A stretch of 50,945 nt of DNA from Chloroflexota bacterium (GTDB taxonomy: Bacteria; Chloroflexota; Anaerolineae; Promineifilales; Promineifilaceae): the NCBI GenBank assembly GCA_024277135.1, contig JAJRVV010000084.1, positions 1-50,945 on the forward strand, given 5' to 3'. A model generated the notes under the pieces. It was not told the DNA's origin. It did no database searches and worked only from the letters and a program-made list of their open reading frames with translations. Of the stretch, positions 35,928 through 43,944 are shown piece by piece. The number at the start of each line of letters is the position of its first letter. The stretch's first letter is position 1. A program made the translations under genes and the position numbers.

Positions 35928-35985
35928 AAACGTATTCCTATAATCATAAAATTTGTCTGGCGCAGCAGGCTGGAGCTTTCGCGTT

Positions 35986-36801
35986 TTACGCATCGCGCCG
36001 CGCGCCGTTTTTGACCTGGTTTGGCGGTGTTGTATTTTGATTCACCGGCGCGCGCGCGATGGGTTTTGAACCATGCTGCGGCAGTTGGTACGCATCATAA
36101 ATGAATAAATGTTGATCTGGTAACGTTTCGTACAAAACGGCATGACCAAACGTTTTGCGTAGAAAGATGTAACGGGAGGAGAAGATGAGCGCCTCCCATT
36201 CAGGATGGTAGTGTAATGACAATGGGTTGCCTTGTCGAGCGACTAACAAGCTTGCCGGCGACCGCTGGTCGCTGGCTAAAACTGCAAATTTTCCTTGTAA
36301 CTGTTGCATTTGCGCCTGCACGGCCGAGAGTGGAATTTGGGAGAAGGGGGCGGGCAGATCGCGCCACAATAGTTGGAAGATGACCTCGCTGTCTACTTCG
36401 GCCTGGCGCGGGTATTGGCGGCGGGCAAACAGCTCGTCATCATTGCGGATGTGCCCGTTGTGAACGCCCAGCACCATGCCGCTTTGCAGCGGGTGGTTGT
36501 TATGGTTGTTTTGCGGGGCGCCTTTGGTGGGGTGGCGGGCGTGCCCCAGAATGAGGGTGGTTTGGGCGTCCACGGCGTCGAGTAGTTGTTTGTAGGCGGC
36601 TTGCTGCACAAATTGGCTGGCGGGCTGGGGAGCTTTGTATACCGCCGCCGATTTATCTTTTTTGACAATGCCGACGCCGGCCGCTTCCCGGCCGCGATCT
36701 TCGTTGAACAGCAGGTTCTCTGTAAAACAGCGGCGGATGTCCTGCCAGATGGCGGGGGGACGTTCCTGGGGGCGTAGTAAGATGGCGGCGATTCCACACA
36801 T
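35986..36801 (-). CDS. Class II glutamine amidotransferase
   Basis: The 271-residue Ntn-type amidotransferase starts MCGIAAIL, with Cys2 as the N-terminal nucleophile after Met removal; HARHPTKGAPQNNHNNHP (about 90-107) and VHNGHIRNDDEL (about 113-124) are the glutamine-binding loops of the family. It releases ammonia from glutamine. No synthase domain follows, unlike GlmS or PurF, so the acceptor enzyme must be separate; the amidoligase next to it (7 bases upstream in transcription) is the obvious candidate. The last 30 residues are basic and low in complexity. Confidence 0.9.
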   Translation of the reverse strand: MCGIAAILLRPQERPPAIWQDIRRCFTENLLFNEDRGREAAGVGIVKKDKSAAVYKAPQPASQFVQQAAYKQLLDAVDAQTTLILGHARHPTKGAPQNNHNNHPLQSGMVLGVHNGHIRNDDELFARRQYPRQAEVDSEVIFQLLWRDLPAPFSQIPLSAVQAQMQQLQGKFAVLASDQRSPASLLVARQGNPLSLHYHPEWEALIFSSRYIFLRKTFGHAVLYETLPDQHLFIYDAYQLPQHGSKPIARAPVNQNTTPPNQVKNGARRDA

Positions 36802-36808
36802 AGGTCAA

Positions 36809-38101
36809 TTAACTGGTGAAAACCATGCTCCCCTGACGGCCGTCCCAGCGCAGGCCGCGCAGCCGGTTGAGGCGGGAGAGGCGGCGTTCCAGGTCTACCG
36901 GGGTGAGGAACAGTTCGCGGGCGGCGCGCCACTGCCACGCTTCGGCCGAAGGCTGGCCGGCACATTCTCCTAATTCGATGCGCCGCATCAGCCGTTGGTC
37001 CGTTTGATCCAGCCCCATCTCGTCTACGGCGGCGCGTTCGGCCAGGATGGTTTCGATCTGGGGCCAATCATACCCGGCGCAGCGCAGCAGGGAGATGGGC
37101 GTTTCGGCCAGCGCCAGCAGAACGTCCAGCGCCGGGTTGTTTTCAAAACGGCCGAACGCTGGCGCTAATAGATCGAGCAGTTCATACGCTCCCTGCCGCA
37201 GCTCCTCGATGACGTCATCGCTGATGCTGCTGGTGTCGCTGGCGGCCAAACGGCCGTCGTTATTGCTGAGCCAATCCATGATCTGCCGTTTGCGCTGCCA
37301 CGGCTGAATTTTACCCACGTGGATGACGCCATAGCGGCTTAAATCCACCGCTTTGAGCAGCATGGCCAAAAAGAGGAAAGCGGCGGCGGTGATGGCGGTG
37401 GCTGACAGGTGGGCGTCGGGAAAGCGAAATTCCAGGTGGAAGGGGAATATGTCTCCCATTTCGGTGAATTCCAGGTGTTCCAGGTTGAGAAAATTTTGAT
37501 GTTCGGGCACGATGCGGCTCTCTTTGAGGGCGCGTTGAATGTCTGCGATGGATTGGCTGCCAGGAGAGCGGCGCATCATTTCCAGGTGGCTGTTATGGTT
37601 ACGGCGGCGGCAGAGAGATTCCCGGCTTTTGCCGGCGCTGGCGATGAATTTGAGTTCGGGCGCGTAGCGGCGGGTCAGGTTCCACAGGTTGGCCATGATG
37701 ATCTCTGGCATCGGTTCGGCCAGACCAGGCGACAGCAGGTGGTAATGGAGGCCGCAGGTGGGGCGGGGGCGGGAGCCATGTTGGATGAGCGCGTCCATGA
37801 TCGTTTTGTACTGCGCCTGCAGGGCGGGGAAGTAGGGGTGACGGCCGATGATACGTATCTCGACGCCGCAATGCTCCGTTTGCACGTCCCACACGCCGTT
37901 TTCACCCAGCCGCTCGACAACGCCGGAAGGGGAGAGGGCGCGGCGGATGTTGTCTTCAAATAACGGCCGTTTCATCCCCTTGGGCGGCGCTACTTCCAAC
38001 TCGACGCCTATTTTGATGACGCGATAGAAGAGGTCTTTCCAATAGGCGGCCGTTTCCGGGGGAAGGGTATCGGCGCGGCGGAAGAGAATGGGGTCTTTCA
38101 T
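36809..38101 (-). CDS. Predicted amidoligase of the Amidoligase_2 type
   Basis: The 430-residue protein has the glutamine-synthetase-fold amidoligase pattern: KIGVELE (about 30-36), GVEIRI (about 79-84), CGLHYHLLSPG (116-126), and HLEFRFPDAHLSATAI (about 222-237), which would build the ATP and metal site. The C-terminal third (about 290-430) is helical and unfamiliar. Amidoligases of this kind are predicted to form amide or peptide bonds using ATP; the substrate is unknown. It overlaps the preceding gene by four bases (ATGA) and is followed at once by a class II glutamine amidotransferase gene, which would supply ammonia. Family assignment rests on motifs seen by eye. Confidence 0.75.
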   Translation of the reverse strand: MKDPILFRRADTLPPETAAYWKDLFYRVIKIGVELEVAPPKGMKRPLFEDNIRRALSPSGVVERLGENGVWDVQTEHCGVEIRIIGRHPYFPALQAQYKTIMDALIQHGSRPRPTCGLHYHLLSPGLAEPMPEIIMANLWNLTRRYAPELKFIASAGKSRESLCRRRNHNSHLEMMRRSPGSQSIADIQRALKESRIVPEHQNFLNLEHLEFTEMGDIFPFHLEFRFPDAHLSATAITAAAFLFLAMLLKAVDLSRYGVIHVGKIQPWQRKRQIMDWLSNNDGRLAASDTSSISDDVIEELRQGAYELLDLLAPAFGRFENNPALDVLLALAETPISLLRCAGYDWPQIETILAERAAVDEMGLDQTDQRLMRRIELGECAGQPSAEAWQWRAARELFLTPVDLERRLSRLNRLRGLRWDGRQGSMVFTS

Positions 38102-38520
38102 ACAGTTTTTGGGGGGCGGTTACGGCCGTAACATTGCGCCAGCATAGACAAATCAGCCTGCATCCCCTTTTGCAGCGCCGCCTCGCAATCAGCCAACGTT
38201 GCCGGGGGCAGCTGCACTGCAGCCTGCCGGTAGAGCGATTGCACCGCGCCTGATAAAATGTCCAACGGCACGTTAACCGCTAATCCGGCCAGAGCCAGCA
38301 TCCACAGCCGTTGGGCGTAGATGGCGTCGCGGGGACCCAGCAAGTTGTGCCGCGCCCAGCGGTCTACCAAGGGACGTATGGCGTTTCCGGCCGGGGGGAG
38401 GGGGGCGGACAGTTTGTTGGGCTGAATGAAGGGGAAAACGGCCGTCAACCGGCGTTCATCCGCTTCGCTAAAACCAACGCCTGCCTGCACCGTTTTTAAC
38501 AGCCAAAAATGTTTGCTCAT
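38098..38520 (-). CDS. Small helical protein, possibly globin-like, without haem histidine
   Basis: The 140-residue protein is mostly helical. The segment with RWARHNLLGPRDAIYAQRL and VNVPLDILSGAVQSLYRQ resembles the W...GPYD..YA.R and GLPPxxV.GAY positions of sensor globins and protoglobins, but the proximal histidine position (six residues before the conserved Pro) is Gly here. So, if it is a globin relative, it has probably lost haem. The ATG 38520 start follows AGGAGAGGGT. The stop overlaps the amidoligase ATG. This assignment is tentative; it may be a novel helical family. Confidence 0.45.
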   Translation of the reverse strand: MSKHFWLLKTVQAGVGFSEADERRLTAVFPFIQPNKLSAPLPPAGNAIRPLVDRWARHNLLGPRDAIYAQRLWMLALAGLAVNVPLDILSGAVQSLYRQAAVQLPPATLADCEAALQKGMQADLSMLAQCYGRNRPPKTV

Positions 38521-38538
38521 ACCCTCTCCTGGAAAAAA

Positions 38539-38579
38539 TAAGGTTGGTTCAAATTGGAGAAGAGATTGAACCAACCTTA
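38539..38579. repeat. Hairpin with 14 bp stem between the 157-residue paralogue and the helical gene
   Basis: TAAGGTTGGTTCAA pairs with TTGAACCAACCTTA around a 13 base loop. Its GGTTCAA core is shared with the hairpin at 39124-39158 and with the ends of the foldback at 50303-50552. Confidence 0.85.
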
Positions 38580-38599
38580 AATCTTACCGTGACCGCCAA

Positions 38600-39073
38600 T
38601 CAGACCATCTGGAATTGCAGCGCGCAGCGACGATTATCTGTATCCACGTCAAATTGACGAATAGCCGTTCGCCCGCCCAGCCGTTGGCGCATAGCGGCCG
38701 AGGCAATATTGAGATAAGGGCAGACAAACGGTTTGATGCCGGCTTTGATCAAATCCGTTTCTACTTTCATCAAGACGCAGTTTTCCACCGCAAAATCAAT
38801 ATTATCATCGGTATGGGTTGCTTCAAAACTGGTAGCAATGCCAAACTCGTCCACAAACAAACGGCCGATTTCCGTGAGCATGTCTTGCGGGTCTTCGCCA
38901 CTGATTTCAAACCCCATATTTTTCTCCAGGAGTTCCAACATGCCCTTGCCCACCACATTTGTTGTGGCCAGCGCCGATTCGCCGAATAAATCCCACAGCC
39001 CTTTTTCCAGGCCATAGATGATCATGGCGTTTAATCGCGCCAAATTTCTTTTCTTTTCATCTTCAGTTGCCAT
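38600..39073 (-). CDS. 157-residue paralogue, copy B, of unknown function
   Basis: The protein begins MATEDEKKRNLARLNAMI and continues with an alpha helix, then an alpha/beta domain with two conserved cysteines, NCVLMKV (about 99-105) and FVCPYLNIA (about 118-126). The cysteine pattern (NCx..GxxPxVCP) recalls V4R-like or related small-ligand binding domains, but I am not certain of the family. It differs from copy A (39169-39642) at perhaps a quarter to a third of positions. ATG 39073 is chosen because AAGGAGAT lies just upstream. Two tandem copies in a signalling operon suggest a heterodimer or two sensors. Confidence 0.75.
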   Translation of the reverse strand: MATEDEKKRNLARLNAMIIYGLEKGLWDLFGESALATTNVVGKGMLELLEKNMGFEISGEDPQDMLTEIGRLFVDEFGIATSFEATHTDDNIDFAVENCVLMKVETDLIKAGIKPFVCPYLNIASAAMRQRLGGRTAIRQFDVDTDNRRCALQFQMV

Positions 39074-39123
39074 TTGAATATCTCCTTGTACGCCGCCGGC
39101 GCGCCGGTCTGGGAAATGTTCTG

Positions 39124-39158
39124 GAGAGTGGTTCAATTTTCCAGATCGAACCACTCTC
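39124..39158. repeat. Hairpin with 11 bp stem between the two 157-residue paralogues
   Basis: GAGAGTGGTTC pairs with GAACCACTCTC around a 13 base loop, the same loop length as 38539-38579. It lies upstream of the copy B start and may set relative expression. Confidence 0.85.
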
Positions 39159-39168
39159 TAGAACCGGA

Positions 39169-39642
39169 CTAAACCATTTGGAACATCAGCGCACAATTGC
39201 GCTCATCTACGTTTACTACGATATCGCGGATGGCAGTTTTAGCGCTCAGACGCTGCCGCATGGCGGCTGTAGCAATGTTGAGGAATGGACAGACAAACGG
39301 TTTGATGCCCGCTGCGACCAAATCCTTTTCTACCTGTATCAATACACAGTTTTCTACAACAAAATCAATCTCGTCGTCCGTTATCGTCATATCAAATTTG
39401 GAGGCGATGCCAAACTCATCTACGAACAGGCGGCCGACTTCTGTCAACATATCCTGCGGGGTTTCGCCGGCCACTTCCAACCCCATATTCTTTTCCAGCA
39501 GTTCCAACATCCCTCGGCCAATAAGGTTGGTCGTTGCCATGGCCGATTCGCCGAACAAATCCCATAACCCTTTTTCCAGACCATAGATAATCATCGCATT
39601 AATACGCGCCAGATTCTTCTTTTTTTCGTCTTCTGTTGCCAT
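39169..39642 (-). CDS. 157-residue paralogue, copy A, of unknown function
   Basis: Equal in length to copy B and collinear with it: MATEDEKKKNLARINAMII at the start, LFGESAMATTN, TPQDMLTEVGRLFVDEFGIA in the middle and the cysteine pair NCVLIQV and FVCPFLNIA near the end. The conserved N-terminal helix and C-terminal domain suggest a small binding protein. GGAG lies 8 bases before ATG 39642. It follows the DUF4388-Roadblock gene by about 100 bases. The function is unknown. Confidence 0.75.
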   Translation of the reverse strand: MATEDEKKKNLARINAMIIYGLEKGLWDLFGESAMATTNLIGRGMLELLEKNMGLEVAGETPQDMLTEVGRLFVDEFGIASKFDMTITDDEIDFVVENCVLIQVEKDLVAAGIKPFVCPFLNIATAAMRQRLSAKTAIRDIVVNVDERNCALMFQMV

Positions 39643-39744
39643 TTTAATTACTCCATGAGTTTAGGACACAGATTAACGCTGATGAACGCGGTCATTTTCG
39701 GGTTAACCGGTGAGAACCTATGTCGTGTTGATACGTTGTTTTGT

Positions 39745-40473
39745 TTACAAAATGTCTTGTAACTGGGCGGCGGAATCCTTCACTTCGGCGAAGGCCATGC
39801 CCAGGTTGACGGCATTGGGGGTGAGCGCCACCAGCAGAGTGTCCTCATTGAGCAGGACGACAACGATGTTGCCGGCGTCGCCTTGGACGAGGGTGCGGGT
39901 GAAGTTGCCCCGCTTGAACTGTTCCACGCTGCGTTTGCTCAAACCGAGCATCGCTGCCGCCGCCGCGCCTACCAGGTCTACGTCCATGTCCCGGTGGGGC
40001 ACGTTGGCGGAGTAAACCAGACCGTCAATGCCGACGACGGCCGCGCCTTCGATGTCGGCCGATTCTTGCAAAAGCTCTGATAAAACGTCTGCGATTCTAT
40101 CGCTCTTTCTTTTTGTTGCCATTTTCTTTGTCTCCGGTTCTTGTTCTGTTTGGGCCAGCCGCTGTTCAGCTTCATCCAGACGGCGCGCCCCTTCTAATAA
40201 TAAGCCCGACCAACTGCGGGTGATCGTTGTTTCCGGGGGCAACGCGCCCATTTCCAGGCTGAACGCCCCCTCTGTCCATGTCAATGCTTGATAAACCACC
40301 TCCTCGCCTTGTTCATCGCCCATGACAGCGTGAGCTACGGTGCCTTCATGTATGTAGAGCGTTGCTTCTTGATGGTTGTTTTGGATGCGCAAGACGGCCG
40401 TTTGCCCGCTTTGCCCATACTGCTGAATCAGGTCGGCGGCCGCCATGTCGCCTAAATTGCCTTGTAATGCCAT
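39745..40473 (-). CDS. DUF4388-Roadblock/LC7 fusion protein
   Basis: The 242-residue protein has an N-terminal DUF4388 (PatA-N) domain at about 1-100 (MALQGNLGDMAAADLIQQY, AVLRIQ, LYIHEGTVAHAVMG) and, after a charged linker, a Roadblock/LC7 domain at about 122-242 (IADVLSELLQES..EGAAVVGIDGLV, LVGAAAAAML, GNIVVVLLNEDTLLVALT). DUF4388 is common in gliding and polarity proteins; Roadblock domains regulate MglA-type GTPases. It is encoded with four other Roadblock-type genes and one GTPase, and probably is an effector or activating partner. Confidence 0.85.
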   Translation of the reverse strand: MALQGNLGDMAAADLIQQYGQSGQTAVLRIQNNHQEATLYIHEGTVAHAVMGDEQGEEVVYQALTWTEGAFSLEMGALPPETTITRSWSGLLLEGARRLDEAEQRLAQTEQEPETKKMATKRKSDRIADVLSELLQESADIEGAAVVGIDGLVYSANVPHRDMDVDLVGAAAAAMLGLSKRSVEQFKRGNFTRTLVQGDAGNIVVVLLNEDTLLVALTPNAVNLGMAFAEVKDSAAQLQDIL

Positions 40474-40486
40474 ATCGTCAATCTCT

Positions 40487-40894
40487 CTATAACCGCCATA
40501 ACTTTTTCACGTCCCGTATCGCCCGATTGGTCAGGCGGCGGTAGCTTTGTTTTTTATCCGGGATGCGTATTGCCAGAATCATGTCGTAGCCATTAGCGGA
40601 AAAGGGGCGGCAGACCAGCCGCTGCCCATCGGCGTCAAACAGGGAAATTTCATCGGTTTGGGCCATGCCCAGTTGGTGGCGGGCTTGTACGGCCGTCTTC
40701 TGCACCAGCGCCACCACCGCCGACTGCGTATCCGGGTCCTCGTCCGCCGCCGCCGCCGAGGCCACGGGAAAGCCATTCTGGTCCGTGATGATGGCAATAG
40801 AAAAACTGCCCTTTTGGTTCATCTCAGCCAGAATGTCAGAAAGCTGCGCCGACCCCGATTTACTTTCCCTCGCTGCATCTTCTGTTTTTGTCAT
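40487..40894 (-). CDS. Roadblock/LC7-type protein
   Basis: The 135-residue protein has a helix QLSDILAEMNQ (about 16-26), then SIAIITDQNGFPVAS (about 31-45) and a C-terminal helix, the Roadblock order alpha-beta-beta-alpha-beta. Its second half is basic (KKQSYRRLTNRAIRDVKKLWRL). ATG 40894 is preceded by GAAGGA, which is part of the GGATGAAGG repeat also used before the GT2 gene. It lies between the GTPase gene and the DUF4388-Roadblock gene and would bind the GTPase. Confidence 0.75.
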   Translation of the reverse strand: MTKTEDAARESKSGSAQLSDILAEMNQKGSFSIAIITDQNGFPVASAAAADEDPDTQSAVVALVQKTAVQARHQLGMAQTDEISLFDADGQRLVCRPFSANGYDMILAIRIPDKKQSYRRLTNRAIRDVKKLWRL

Positions 40895-40931
40895 AGTCCG
40901 TCCTTCATCCTTCATCCTTTATTCATGAATG

Positions 40932-41528
40932 TCATGCGGCAACCAATTCTCGCTGCACCTGAGCCATTATCTGTTTGGTGATCGCTTTCAGCGTGGGCAG
41001 CACCCCCTTGCCTTGCACCGCCACCGCCTCAAAACGGGGCGCGCCGTTCACCTGGAGGATGTGGGCGATGACGGCGACGGGAATTGCAGTAGATAAATCC
41101 CGCTTGTTGAACTGCACTACTACTGGAAAATGATCCATATTGATACCAAACGATGTCAGGTGTTGCCGCATATTACGCCACGCCATCAAATTAGCCCGCA
41201 TCCGCCCCCGGTCCGAATCAGCCACAAACACCACCCCATCCGCGCCCCGCAACACAATTTTGCGGCTGGCTTCATAATACGATTGGCCGGGGACGGTGTA
41301 CAATTGAATTTGCGGCGTCAGCCCGGCGATCTTGCCCAGCTCCAACTGCAAGAAATCGAAATAGAGCGTGCGGTCGTCATGCGTCTTTAGCGAGACCAGG
41401 TCGCTGCGTTGTTTCGGGTTCACCGAGCGGTGAATGACTTCGATATTTGTCGTTTTGCCGCTTAACGCCGGGCCGTAGTAAACGATCTTCAAATTTAAGT
41501 GTCGCAGCTGCCAATTAATCCGCATCAT
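40932..41528 (-). CDS. MglA-type small GTPase
   Basis: The 198-residue GTPase has a P-loop GPALSGKTT (19-27), the MglA-type switch sequence YTVPGQ (about 77-82), NKRD for guanine recognition (about 141-144) and a C-terminal helix. MglA-type proteins control cell polarity or motility; relatives without motility act in regulatory cascades. The ATG overlaps the preceding Roadblock gene's stop (ATGA), so the two are made together; such Roadblock partners act as GTPase-activating or exchange factors. No membrane anchor is seen. Confidence 0.92.
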   Translation of the reverse strand: MMRINWQLRHLNLKIVYYGPALSGKTTNIEVIHRSVNPKQRSDLVSLKTHDDRTLYFDFLQLELGKIAGLTPQIQLYTVPGQSYYEASRKIVLRGADGVVFVADSDRGRMRANLMAWRNMRQHLTSFGINMDHFPVVVQFNKRDLSTAIPVAVIAHILQVNGAPRFEAVAVQGKGVLPTLKAITKQIMAQVQRELVAA

Positions 41529-42082
41529 TCACTCCACATACCATCTAGCGCATCCCCAAATAGATCGGCCAGAGAATCTTGCGTCTCGTGCAGCGCCAGC
41601 GTCGCCTCTTGCCTGATCTCTTCAATTTCGGCTGCCGCAGGCGCGGGTTCGACCATCACCTCTGCCAACTGCTGCGCCGCTTTGATGATCAACATCCGCG
41701 CCCAACCCAGCGGCGTCTCCTTATCTACCTGCACCAGCATGGCCAGATAATGCCCCGCTTCCGCAATGAAGGTATGGCTGCGCTGCCCTTCGCGCAGGAT
41801 AATCTGGTAATCCTGGTACTCGCCCATCATCCGGGCGATCTCCTGGCTGGCTGCCAGATCGCCGGCTACCAAAGAGCCGAGCATCACCAGATCGCTGGCG
41901 TCGTGTTCTCCTCTGGCCAGAACAACCTGCCCGGCCACGTCGGTTAACATGATAAATTTGGCCGGCAGGCTGTGCAACAGACTGGACAGCAGGCGGTCAA
42001 ACTTTTCATCTTGTTCAGGCAGGACAAATATCCCGCTTCGCAGTTGATACCCATTTTTATCTTGCTGTGAATACGCCATCAT
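41525..42082 (-). CDS. Roadblock/LC7-type protein with long C-terminal tail
   Basis: The 185-residue protein has a Roadblock-like core at about 20-135 (FDRLLSSLLHSLP, IMLTDVAGQVVLARG, LAASQEIARMMGEYQDYQIIL, FIAEAGHYLAMLVQV) and a helical tail ending in SLADLFGDALDGMWSE. ATG 42082 is chosen because GGAGAGA lies immediately upstream; 42079 is equally in frame. It overlaps the GTPase gene and is its most likely direct partner. Confidence 0.8.
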   Translation of the reverse strand: MMAYSQQDKNGYQLRSGIFVLPEQDEKFDRLLSSLLHSLPAKFIMLTDVAGQVVLARGEHDASDLVMLGSLVAGDLAASQEIARMMGEYQDYQIILREGQRSHTFIAEAGHYLAMLVQVDKETPLGWARMLIIKAAQQLAEVMVEPAPAAAEIEEIRQEATLALHETQDSLADLFGDALDGMWSE

Positions 42083-42141
42083 TCTCTCCACTTTTACCGA
42101 CCAGTTTAACTAAGTGAGCGTCCATCAATAGGTTCCTTCTT

Positions 42142-42212
42142 GTGAGACTGGAGACTGGTGAATTGGAGACTGGCGCTCTCCACTCTCCACTCTCCAACCT
42201 CCAATTTCAGGA
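42142..42212. repeat. GAGACTGG/CTCCAACCTCC-type repeat
   Basis: GAGACTGGAGACTGGTGAATT is followed by its partial inverse (CCACTCTCCAACCTCCAATTTC), so it can fold. Its first half recurs at 35173-35205. It separates two Roadblock genes. Confidence 0.75.
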
Positions 42213-42231
42213 AGTAAATTTTAGACGATTA

Positions 42232-42675
42232 CTAACTAAAGAGTTGATCGATACTATCATTCATGTCATTCGTAAAGGCTGTTCCGTCTACGAAGTAATC
42301 CAGCGGGGGCAATATCCCCGTGCTTAACGTTTCTTCCAGCAGGCTGAGCGTCTTTTGGGTGTAGTAGCGCACAATGCCCAAACTGTTCCCTGTCTCAAAG
42401 ATGGAAACCAGTAATCCATCCTTCATGCCGTGGACGTACATGCTGTAATCTTCCCCCTCGTGATAGTTAGATATGAATGTCAAATGGTTTCCGATATGAA
42501 TGGCTAATGAAGCGGCGGCGGCGAATTCGGCCGCCACCAAAGCGCCAATTGCCTCTATATCCAAACCATTGGTGTTTCCGGCCTCCTCTACCAGATACCC
42601 TTCTGGGCTAAACACAAAAAGGCAGCGAACGCCGGTATCTAAACGGAGATTGGCTAATGTGTTTTGTTTGCTCAT
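42232..42675 (-). CDS. Roadblock/LC7-type protein
   Basis: The 147-residue protein runs MSKQNTLANLRLDTGVRCLFVFSP... with the Roadblock order: CLFVFSPEGYLVEEAGN, ALVAAEFAAAASLAIHIG, SMYVHGMKDGLLVSIFE, and a C-terminal helix ending FTNDMNDSIDQLFS. The start is uncertain: ATG 42675 lacks a close ribosome binding site, and ATG 42696 is an alternative that adds seven residues. It follows the REC-Roadblock gene by 300 bases and precedes the GTPase pair. Confidence 0.75.
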   Translation of the reverse strand: MSKQNTLANLRLDTGVRCLFVFSPEGYLVEEAGNTNGLDIEAIGALVAAEFAAAASLAIHIGNHLTFISNYHEGEDYSMYVHGMKDGLLVSIFETGNSLGIVRYYTQKTLSLLEETLSTGILPPLDYFVDGTAFTNDMNDSIDQLFS

Positions 42676-42885
42676 CGTATTGTATTGCCTCGACATTTTG
42701 CAGTTAGGGTGGAATCGGGGTTGCTTCAATGTTCGACACAAAATTTGACCCAAAGTCACATTTACCTATTTTTTCGAGGGTATCTGGGACTGTTTCCAGG
42801 GAAATGTGTCTAGACAAGAAGTTTTATCCCTTCCCTAAAGATTAAGATAGATATGTCTTCAGAAAAATAGGACATTGGGTCTAAT

Positions 42886-42934
42886 AAGGAGGAGAGCCGT
42901 TATGAAGCCGAGGGCTGCCCGGCATATTTGTTAA
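42886..42934 (+). other. Strong ribosome binding site with a ten-codon open frame
   Basis: AAGGAGGAG (42886-42894) lies 7 bases before ATG 42902, followed by ten codons (MKPRAARHIC) and TAA at 42932-42934. It runs against the surrounding minus-strand genes. It may be a tiny peptide, a remnant of a removed gene, or chance; no promoter was identified. Confidence 0.3.
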
Positions 42935-42974
42935 GGCGCTGTTTAATTAAGAGATTCTCTGGCGTAGAATTCTG

Positions 42975-43856
42975 TTAGAGGCTGAACAGTTCGTCAAAGG
43001 CTTCGTCCAGGTTTTCATCTACGTCGTTATCTAAAATGAGGGATGCGCCGCCGGTTTCTGTCTGGCTTAACAGGTCGCGCAGGGCGACGGCCGTTTGCCG
43101 GGCGTAATACCAGGCTGTTCCCAGGCGGCTGCTGTAGGGGCTGTTGTCAATCATGACGATCAGTAACAGTTGACGTCCTATGTTAATGGCGTATAAATTG
43201 TCCTTTGTCCCTTCCCGATAGGAGAGGTTGATAGCTTCTTTGTCGTTGTCTAACGCCTCTCCGGCCGCTTGCAGCGTGGCCATGCCGCCGGACAGCAGCG
43301 AAGCGATCTCTTCTATCCGAAAGTCGCCAATATCTTTGGTATTAGCGATCACCTGTCCATTGGAATCTGTCAAAATGATGCAACGAGCGCCCACATCCCC
43401 CTGCAGCCGTTCCAGCAGCGCGGCGATCTCTCGGTAACGCTGATCGGATAAGACGATCAAGCCGGGACGGCTGGAAGCTGTATCGCGGGTGTCCAACGCT
43501 TCCCGAACGACGCGCCGGAAGGTGTTGATATCCAGCGGTTTTAGCAAGTAGCGGTAAGCATCCAAACCACGCGCTTCTTTCTCCAGCGAATCGTTGCCAT
43601 AGGCTGTGATGAGGATGACGCGGGTTTCTGGATAGTCGGCATAAATGGCGCTCATCAGCTCCAGCCCATCCATTTGCTCCATGCGGTAATCGGTGACGAC
43701 GAGATCAAAGGGCTGCCACTGCATTTGCCGCAGGGCGGCGAACCCGTTGGTTGCTGTCTCAACATCGTATTGATCGGCCCATTTTTGCAGGCTGTTGCGT
43801 AATATTTGCAGAATCGCCTCTTCGTCGTCTACGATTAGGATGCGTTGTTTGTTCAC
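42975..43856 (-). CDS. Response regulator fused to a Roadblock/LC7 domain
   Basis: The 293-residue protein has a receiver at about 4-125 (ILIVDDEEAI, phospho-acceptor Asp in LVVTDYRM, Lys in YLLKPL) and, after a short linker, a Roadblock domain at about 145-265 (IAALLERLQG..ARCIILTDSNGQVIAN, IEEIASLLSGGMATLQAAG, NIGRQLLLIVMID). It ends DENLDEAFDELFSL. It directly ties phosphorylation to the GTPase-binding domain type. It is followed by a Roadblock gene and preceded by the OmpR-type regulator gene. Confidence 0.88.
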   Translation of the reverse strand: MNKQRILIVDDEEAILQILRNSLQKWADQYDVETATNGFAALRQMQWQPFDLVVTDYRMEQMDGLELMSAIYADYPETRVILITAYGNDSLEKEARGLDAYRYLLKPLDINTFRRVVREALDTRDTASSRPGLIVLSDQRYREIAALLERLQGDVGARCIILTDSNGQVIANTKDIGDFRIEEIASLLSGGMATLQAAGEALDNDKEAINLSYREGTKDNLYAINIGRQLLLIVMIDNSPYSSRLGTAWYYARQTAVALRDLLSQTETGGASLILDNDVDENLDEAFDELFSL

Positions 43857-43944
43857 GGTTTCACCATCTCCCGCTAGATATTGTTTAGCATAGCGGATGA
43901 TGAGGCTGGGGGCGGTTAGGGAATGTTGGCGAAGGTTGGGAGTG

